DNA from: Candidatus Geocrenenecus huangii
GTDB taxonomy: Archaea > Thermoproteota > Nitrososphaeria_A > Caldarchaeales > Wolframiiraptoraceae
DNA: 36,917 nucleotides
Assembly (NCBI GenBank): GCA_023268155.1
Contig: JALNKM010000011.1
Coordinates: 1 to 36,917 of the forward strand
Direction: 5' to 3'
Made by a program: the position numbers and the translations under genes. The notes under the pieces are model-generated. The model made no database searches. It was not told where the DNA came from and saw nothing but the letters and a program-made list of their open reading frames with translations. Of this stretch, positions 32,738 to 36,917 are shown one piece after another (position 1 is the stretch's first letter; each line of letters begins with the position of its first letter).

Positions 32738-33841
32738 ATGACCGAAATACTATTAGAAAACGTTTCAAAATACATTAAAGGCAAAACAGTATTAAATAAC
32801 ATAAATCTAAGAGTGCAATCGGCAGACGTAGCCGTTCTACTAGGACCAGCAGGTGCCGGAAAGACAACACTGCTCAGAATAATTGCCGGAACTGAAAAAC
32901 CTGATAAAGGCAGAATATATTTCGATGGTAAAGATGTAACTGATCTTCCACCGCAGAAAAGAGATGTTGGCATGGTTTTCCAAACCTTTGCACTATATCC
33001 AAACATGACTGTTTACGAGAATATAGCTTCACCGCTTAGGATTCGAAAGCTCCCTGAAGCAGAGATAAACAAGAAAGTAAAAGAGGTGGCGGAACTACTC
33101 AATATAACTCACATACTGAGTAAAAAGCCTCATGAATGTAGCGGAGGCGAAGCTCAAAGAACAGTAATTGCCCGAGCAATAGTAAAGAGGCCAAAAATCT
33201 ACTTATTCGATGAGCCGCTGACTAACCTAGACTACAAAGTTAGAGAAGTCTTGAGGCTCGAATTAAAGAAAATATTTAATGAAGTCAGATCTACAGTTTT
33301 ATATTCAACTTCAAACCCTGAAGAAGCCGCAGCATTGGGAAAAACCTTAATCCATATCAGAGAAGGGAGAATAATCCAGACTGGCCCTATAAAAGATTGT
33401 TTCAGAAAACCCGCTGACATTAATGCCGCATTGTATTATTCACCGGTCGGTGTAAACATTTTCAATAGCAAATGTTTACGAGTGGATTCAAGAAAATACT
33501 TACATGTAAACAGTGTGCTGAAATTTGATGTCACCGACGTCGAGCAGGTCCAGGAAGGCAAAGAATATATGATAGGGATCTATCCTCATAGCATCAAGTT
33601 GTTTAAACTTGCCTCCGAAAATAAACTAATAACGATCCCAATCGATGTTGACTTCGTGGAGAATATGGGATCTGAATTAGTAGTAGTCACTAAATGTGGT
33701 GAACATATTATGACCATACTCTCATCTGAAGTTGAGAGACTTCATGAAATAAAGGACCTGAAATATGCCTATGTACCTCCTAATGAAATAATGATATTCT
33801 CGAAGGATGGGGGTGAATATCTCCAAACCCTAGAGAGGTAA
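32738..33841 (+). CDS. ABC transporter ATPase, GlpS-like (degenerate H-loop)
   Basis: A 367-residue ATPase of the MalK/UgpC group with a C-terminal regulatory (OB-type) domain after about residue 240. Walker A is GPAGAGKTT at 36-44, the Q-loop is VFQTF, the signature is C134-SGGE-138 and Walker B is LFDEP with D158-E159. The H-loop that usually reads THDQxEA is TSNPEEA at 191-197, so the switch histidine is Ser192. Bacterial GlpS proteins have a similarly altered H-loop. The gene lies 3 bp after the GlpU-like gene and 5 bp before the second ATPase. Confidence 0.93.
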   Translation: MTEILLENVSKYIKGKTVLNNINLRVQSADVAVLLGPAGAGKTTLLRIIAGTEKPDKGRIYFDGKDVTDLPPQKRDVGMVFQTFALYPNMTVYENIASPLRIRKLPEAEINKKVKEVAELLNITHILSKKPHECSGGEAQRTVIARAIVKRPKIYLFDEPLTNLDYKVREVLRLELKKIFNEVRSTVLYSTSNPEEAAALGKTLIHIREGRIIQTGPIKDCFRKPADINAALYYSPVGVNIFNSKCLRVDSRKYLHVNSVLKFDVTDVEQVQEGKEYMIGIYPHSIKLFKLASENKLITIPIDVDFVENMGSELVVVTKCGEHIMTILSSEVERLHEIKDLKYAYVPPNEIMIFSKDGGEYLQTLER

Positions 33842-33846
33842 AGAGC

Positions 33847-34914
33847 ATGGTAGACGTTTCTCTCGTTAATATCAGCCACTCCTACGATGGTGGAAAAACA
33901 TGGGCTGTACAAGATATAAATCTAGAGTTTGAGTCGGGAAAACGATATGCACTGTTAGGACCATCAGGTTGTGGTAAGACTACACTACTAAAAATAATCT
34001 GTGGTTTAATCAAACCTAGCAAGGGCAGAGTTTTCTTCGAAGATGTAGATGTAACAGAATATCCGCCCGAGAAAAGGAACGTCGCAATAGTTTTCCAATT
34101 CCCAGTCGTTTACAAGATGACGGTACTAGAGAATCTGCTTTTCCCATTGATGAACGTGAAAATTTCTAAAGATGAAAAAATCAATAAAGCTAAGGAGGTG
34201 GCTAGTCTCCTAAAACTTGAAGGAATCTTGAAAGAGCCTGCTCATAGACTTGGTCCGGCTGATAGACAGAGAATCGCTATAGGAAGAGCTCTAATAAGAA
34301 ATGCTGGAATTATCTTACTAGATGAGCCGATGAGCTCGATAGAGCCCGATAGAAAATACGAGATCAAGAAGCTTCTCATAGACATAAGTCGAAGCCTCAA
34401 GAGAACTATGATCTTTGTAACCCATGACCAGACAGAAGCACTAACCTTTGGAGAAAAAATAGCAGTAATGTCGCCTAAAGGAAGATTACTACAATTTGGA
34501 AACTTCGATGAAATATATCATAAACCATCACATGAATTCGTCGGATTCTTTATAGGATTCCCAGGAATGAATCTCATAGAAGCCGTACTAGAAAATAATT
34601 TCTTAAACTTCGGATCATTTAAGATAAGTATCAGAAAAGAAATTATACCGTTAAAAACGGGCACTCGCTTAAAGGTTGGAATACGTCCTGAACATGTAAG
34701 GGTTTCAACAGTCCAATTAGAGGGCCACATCCCATTCAAGGTAGTCTATGTAGAAGACCTTGGAAGAGGGAAATGCATACTACACCTACAGAATGATAGT
34801 ATCATCATAAAGGCAATCTCTGAAAAAGAATTACCTATTCATTCGACGGCATGGGTCAAATTCCCAGAAGATTATCTAAACTTCTTCGATGAGTCAGGAC
34901 AGAGGATAATGTAA
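33847..34914 (+). CDS. ABC transporter ATPase, GlpT-like (degenerate signature)
   Basis: A 355-residue ATPase related to the previous one, with an OB-type C-terminal domain. Walker A is GPSGCGKTT at 38-46, Walker B is LLDEP with D159-E160, and the H-loop VTHDQTEA keeps H193. The signature LSGGQ is replaced by L135-GPAD-139, followed by RQRIAIGRAL. The D-loop is SSIEP instead of SALD. It is the partner of the ATPase whose H-loop is altered. Bacterial GlpT has a comparable non-canonical signature. The oxidoreductase gene follows after one base. Confidence 0.93.
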   Translation: MVDVSLVNISHSYDGGKTWAVQDINLEFESGKRYALLGPSGCGKTTLLKIICGLIKPSKGRVFFEDVDVTEYPPEKRNVAIVFQFPVVYKMTVLENLLFPLMNVKISKDEKINKAKEVASLLKLEGILKEPAHRLGPADRQRIAIGRALIRNAGIILLDEPMSSIEPDRKYEIKKLLIDISRSLKRTMIFVTHDQTEALTFGEKIAVMSPKGRLLQFGNFDEIYHKPSHEFVGFFIGFPGMNLIEAVLENNFLNFGSFKISIRKEIIPLKTGTRLKVGIRPEHVRVSTVQLEGHIPFKVVYVEDLGRGKCILHLQNDSIIIKAISEKELPIHSTAWVKFPEDYLNFFDESGQRIM

Positions 34915-34915
34915 C

Positions 34916-36145
34916 TTGAAGATACCGCTAATCGCCGTCATTGGACTAGGCAAGATGGGGGAAGCACTGGTACACCATATAAGGAAAACGAATCATAGGT
35001 TGACCATCGCAATTGAAGTAAACCTAACAAGAGGAAAAGAAGTTCTGAGTAGAGCTGGGATAAAGTATGCAGTCGCCAACAATGTTGAAGATGCTCGCCA
35101 GATATCGGAAAGAGGAGAAACCATCCTCACGGATAGCATAGACCTCGCATTTGAATTGGACGATGTAAACGTTATAATAGACGCTACTGGAAATATAGAT
35201 GCTGGGGCATACATTGCATGGAAGTGCATTAATATAAAGAAAAACATAGTTATGCTGAACGCAGAGTTAGATGCTACTATAGGGCCGATATTATCAAAGA
35301 TTGCTAGATCAGCTGGAATAATCTATACAGGCGATATAGGAGATGAGCCAGGTTCAATAATGTATTATCTCTACAGACCCCTAAAGGAAATAGGACTAGA
35401 AATACTCGTGGCAGGTAAAGGAAAAAACAACCCTCTCAACCCACATGCAACTCCATCATCTCTGAAAGAAATGAGCGAAAAATTAAAACTTAATCCGAGA
35501 ATCTTAACATCTTTCGTAGATGGTACAAAGACCATGGTTGAAATGACTATACTCTCTAATGCGACAGGACTTCTTCCAGACGTAAGGGGGATGCATGGTC
35601 CAGTCGCCGATTTAAAAGACCTGGCGAAACTATTTCGAACAAAAAATGAAGGTGGCATATTGAATAATCTACACGTAGTTGATTACGTTATAGGGATAGC
35701 CCCGGGAGTATTCGTAATAGCAACAACAGATGATGAAGCAATAATGGAAAATCTCCGATATCTGAAAGTAGGGGACGGCCCCAACTTTCTCTTCTACAGA
35801 CCATACCATCTACCAGGCTCCGAAACATTATTATCCGCGGTTAAAGCAGTATGTGAAAACGAAGCTGTAATTCAGCCGATTGGATACTTTAGTGAAACCG
35901 TAGCAGTTGCTAAACGGGACCTGAACTCTGGAGAAAGAATAGATGGAATAGGTGGAGATACTGTTTACGGTATAATAGAAAGAAGAACCATAACTTCAGC
36001 TGAGGGTCTCTTACCTATAGGTCTCTCCGAGTCAGCCACTCTGAAAAGGAGTGTCAGAAAAGACGAGGTACTAACCTTCGATGATGTAGAAATACCGGAC
36101 AAGCTGGTACACGCTCTCTGGAGATTACAGCAAAAGTCCCTATAA
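34916..36145 (+). CDS. Homoserine dehydrogenase/DRL-like NAD(P)-dependent oxidoreductase with SAF domain
   Basis: A 409-residue protein. The N-terminal Rossmann domain has GLGKMG at 10-15 and IIDATGN at 87-93. The catalytic middle carries DGTKTMVEMT (202-211) and DVRGMHGP (222-229). The C-terminal SAF domain (about 328-398) starts AVAKRDLNSGERI. This layout is that of the family annotated as homoserine dehydrogenase-like, which includes the Brucella DXR-like reductoisomerase DRL. The start is TTG at 34916, one base after the ATPase stop, so it is the last gene of the transporter operon. That points to the imported compound or its product as substrate. The reaction cannot be read from the sequence. 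Confidence 0.82.
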   Translation: MKIPLIAVIGLGKMGEALVHHIRKTNHRLTIAIEVNLTRGKEVLSRAGIKYAVANNVEDARQISERGETILTDSIDLAFELDDVNVIIDATGNIDAGAYIAWKCINIKKNIVMLNAELDATIGPILSKIARSAGIIYTGDIGDEPGSIMYYLYRPLKEIGLEILVAGKGKNNPLNPHATPSSLKEMSEKLKLNPRILTSFVDGTKTMVEMTILSNATGLLPDVRGMHGPVADLKDLAKLFRTKNEGGILNNLHVVDYVIGIAPGVFVIATTDDEAIMENLRYLKVGDGPNFLFYRPYHLPGSETLLSAVKAVCENEAVIQPIGYFSETVAVAKRDLNSGERIDGIGGDTVYGIIERRTITSAEGLLPIGLSESATLKRSVRKDEVLTFDDVEIPDKLVHALWRLQQKSL

Positions 36146-36243
36146 TAAACAACATGCTTCCAAGCAAGACCTTCACACTTTAAAGAGATATAGTCTACCT
36201 CGATATTTCAAAATTTATTTGTTCCTCTATAAGATAGACAACT

Positions 36244-36753
36244 CTAGTATCCTAACAGATGCCTCCATCGAAATACGGTTGGAGCTTTATATGACCTCAG
36301 AACAGCATAATCAAACTTCTTCCTTATTAGTGATGAGTAAAACCAATCAGTTGCACGGAGAAGCTCGAATCTGTAAAATGTATCTATATCCTTGAAAACA
36401 TTCTCTAGATGCTTCATTTTACTTAAATGATAGTCTCTCGCATATTTACTCTCAATCTCTAAATAAGGATCTTTCAATTTTTGTAGTAAAAGCTTTCTCA
36501 ATAGCTCATTACTTTTACAATAATATATCGCAAAAGTCATTTCGTAGATTCTATCAACTTTTAATTTCTCAATATTTACATAAGATGAAACATCCGCAAT
36601 GAACATCATTTCATCTCTAGGAACAAAAACGACGACTTCTTTTCTACGAGGGTCCACCTGTACCAGATATCCATAAGTCTTGAAATATTTTAGGAATTTC
36701 CAGTCAATATTAGAAAGATCGTAACTCTTCTTCGTAGTGCGCTCACTTTCCAC
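36244..36753 (-). CDS. Hypothetical protein
   Basis: I do not recognise this 169-residue protein. It is basic, without signal peptide, membrane helix or Cys motif, and mostly alpha-helical by composition. The N-terminal third has a short beta-rich stretch (GYLVQVDPRRKEVVVFVPRDE). The start is GTG at 36753 with AAGG about 4 bases upstream. It lies 39 bp after the stop of the FGGY kinase on the same strand, so it is probably co-transcribed with it, and it converges with the oxidoreductase gene. Confidence 0.6.
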   Translation of the reverse strand: MESERTTKKSYDLSNIDWKFLKYFKTYGYLVQVDPRRKEVVVFVPRDEMMFIADVSSYVNIEKLKVDRIYEMTFAIYYCKSNELLRKLLLQKLKDPYLEIESKYARDYHLSKMKHLENVFKDIDTFYRFELLRATDWFYSSLIRKKFDYAVLRSYKAPTVFRWRHLLGY

Positions 36754-36792
36754 AATCCTTCTACCCGACTCTAGTTTGTCATTATTCTTATT

Positions 36793-36917
36793 TTAGGTTT
36801 GTGTTAGTTTGTGCATGTTTTCTCTTAGTTTTGGGTATAGTTCTAGGTATATCTTGTATAGTTGATTGTATCTCTCTATGTTCTCCGGGTTCGGTCTTGT
36901 CTCCTCGTCTACTTCTA
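36793..36917 (-). CDS. FGGY-family carbohydrate kinase, C-terminal fragment (truncated by window edge)
   Basis: The minus strand is open from the right edge to a TAA at 36793-36795, giving about 41 residues. The sequence includes RYNQLYKIYLELYPKLR and then ENMHKL. The Y-x-x-LY-x-x-Y-x-x-LYPxL pattern is the usual C-terminus of FGGY kinases (xylulokinase, glycerol kinase, erythritol kinase and relatives). The rest of the gene lies outside the window, so the substrate is unknown. Its position beside the transporter and oxidoreductase fits phosphorylation of the imported sugar or polyol. Confidence 0.72.
   Translation of the reverse strand, partial: EVDEETRPNPENIERYNQLYKIYLELYPKLRENMHKLTQT

Noticed and set aside
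1-36917. tRNA genes, CRISPR arrays, insertion sequences and integrase sites
   Set aside because: I looked for T-loop-like sequences outside coding regions, spaced direct repeats and transposase motifs and found none that hold up.

Overview
The window is archaeal. It encodes Nop5 and fibrillarin, RNA polymerase subunit E' (Rpo7) with Spt4, the archaeal/eukaryal-type ribosomal proteins eS4, eS30, uL5 and uL24, an archaeal GTP-dependent dephospho-CoA kinase, a GPN-loop GTPase and an archaeal-type RNase P RNA. Many genes have a TATA-like box 25-32 bp before the start codon and little or no Shine-Dalgarno, and TTG/GTG starts are common. eS30 points to the TACK group (Thermoproteota, Caldarchaeales or relatives) rather than Euryarchaeota. 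AGA/AGG-rich coding and a GC-rich structured RNA in AT-rich DNA suggest a thermophile. The lineage call is inference.

Left part (1-16 kb), housekeeping genes in short transcription units: the 3' end of nicotinate phosphoribosyltransferase; two-subunit class I fumarase; a detached piece of the spc ribosomal operon (uL24-eS4-uL5, minus strand); an uncharacterised gene with sfsA; ornithine carbamoyltransferase with an altered ornithine-site motif; eS30; nop5-fibrillarin; a GltD-like flavoprotein; rpo7-spt4-dephospho-CoA kinase; a ZIP metal transporter; a flavin reductase-like protein; and a GNAT / Mth938-like / radical SAM cluster whose radical SAM protein carries two extra iron-sulfur domains.

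Middle (16-23 kb): a GPN GTPase; a compact, overlapping minus-strand operon of TetR regulator, ABC ATPase, large secreted CARDB-like protein and MacB/FtsX-type permease, with a perfect TetR-type palindrome between the TATA box and start codon of the tetR gene; a divergent family 4 uracil-DNA glycosylase; then about 490 bp without a gene and the RNase P RNA gene on the minus strand.

Right part (23-37 kb), the most interesting region: transaldolase, full-length transketolase, DhnA-type aldolase and a glycerol-1-phosphate dehydrogenase-like enzyme lead into an ABC importer whose composition (very large binding protein, two permeases, a DUF2160/GlpU-like membrane protein and two different ATPases) matches the bacterial GlpSTPQUV glycerol transporter. 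The operon ends with a homoserine-dehydrogenase/DRL-like oxidoreductase with a SAF domain, and the 3' end of an FGGY sugar kinase enters from the right edge. Together these suggest an archaeal polyol or sugar uptake and catabolism island: import, phosphorylation, oxidation, aldol cleavage and pentose phosphate interconversion. The substrate is not determined by the sequence.
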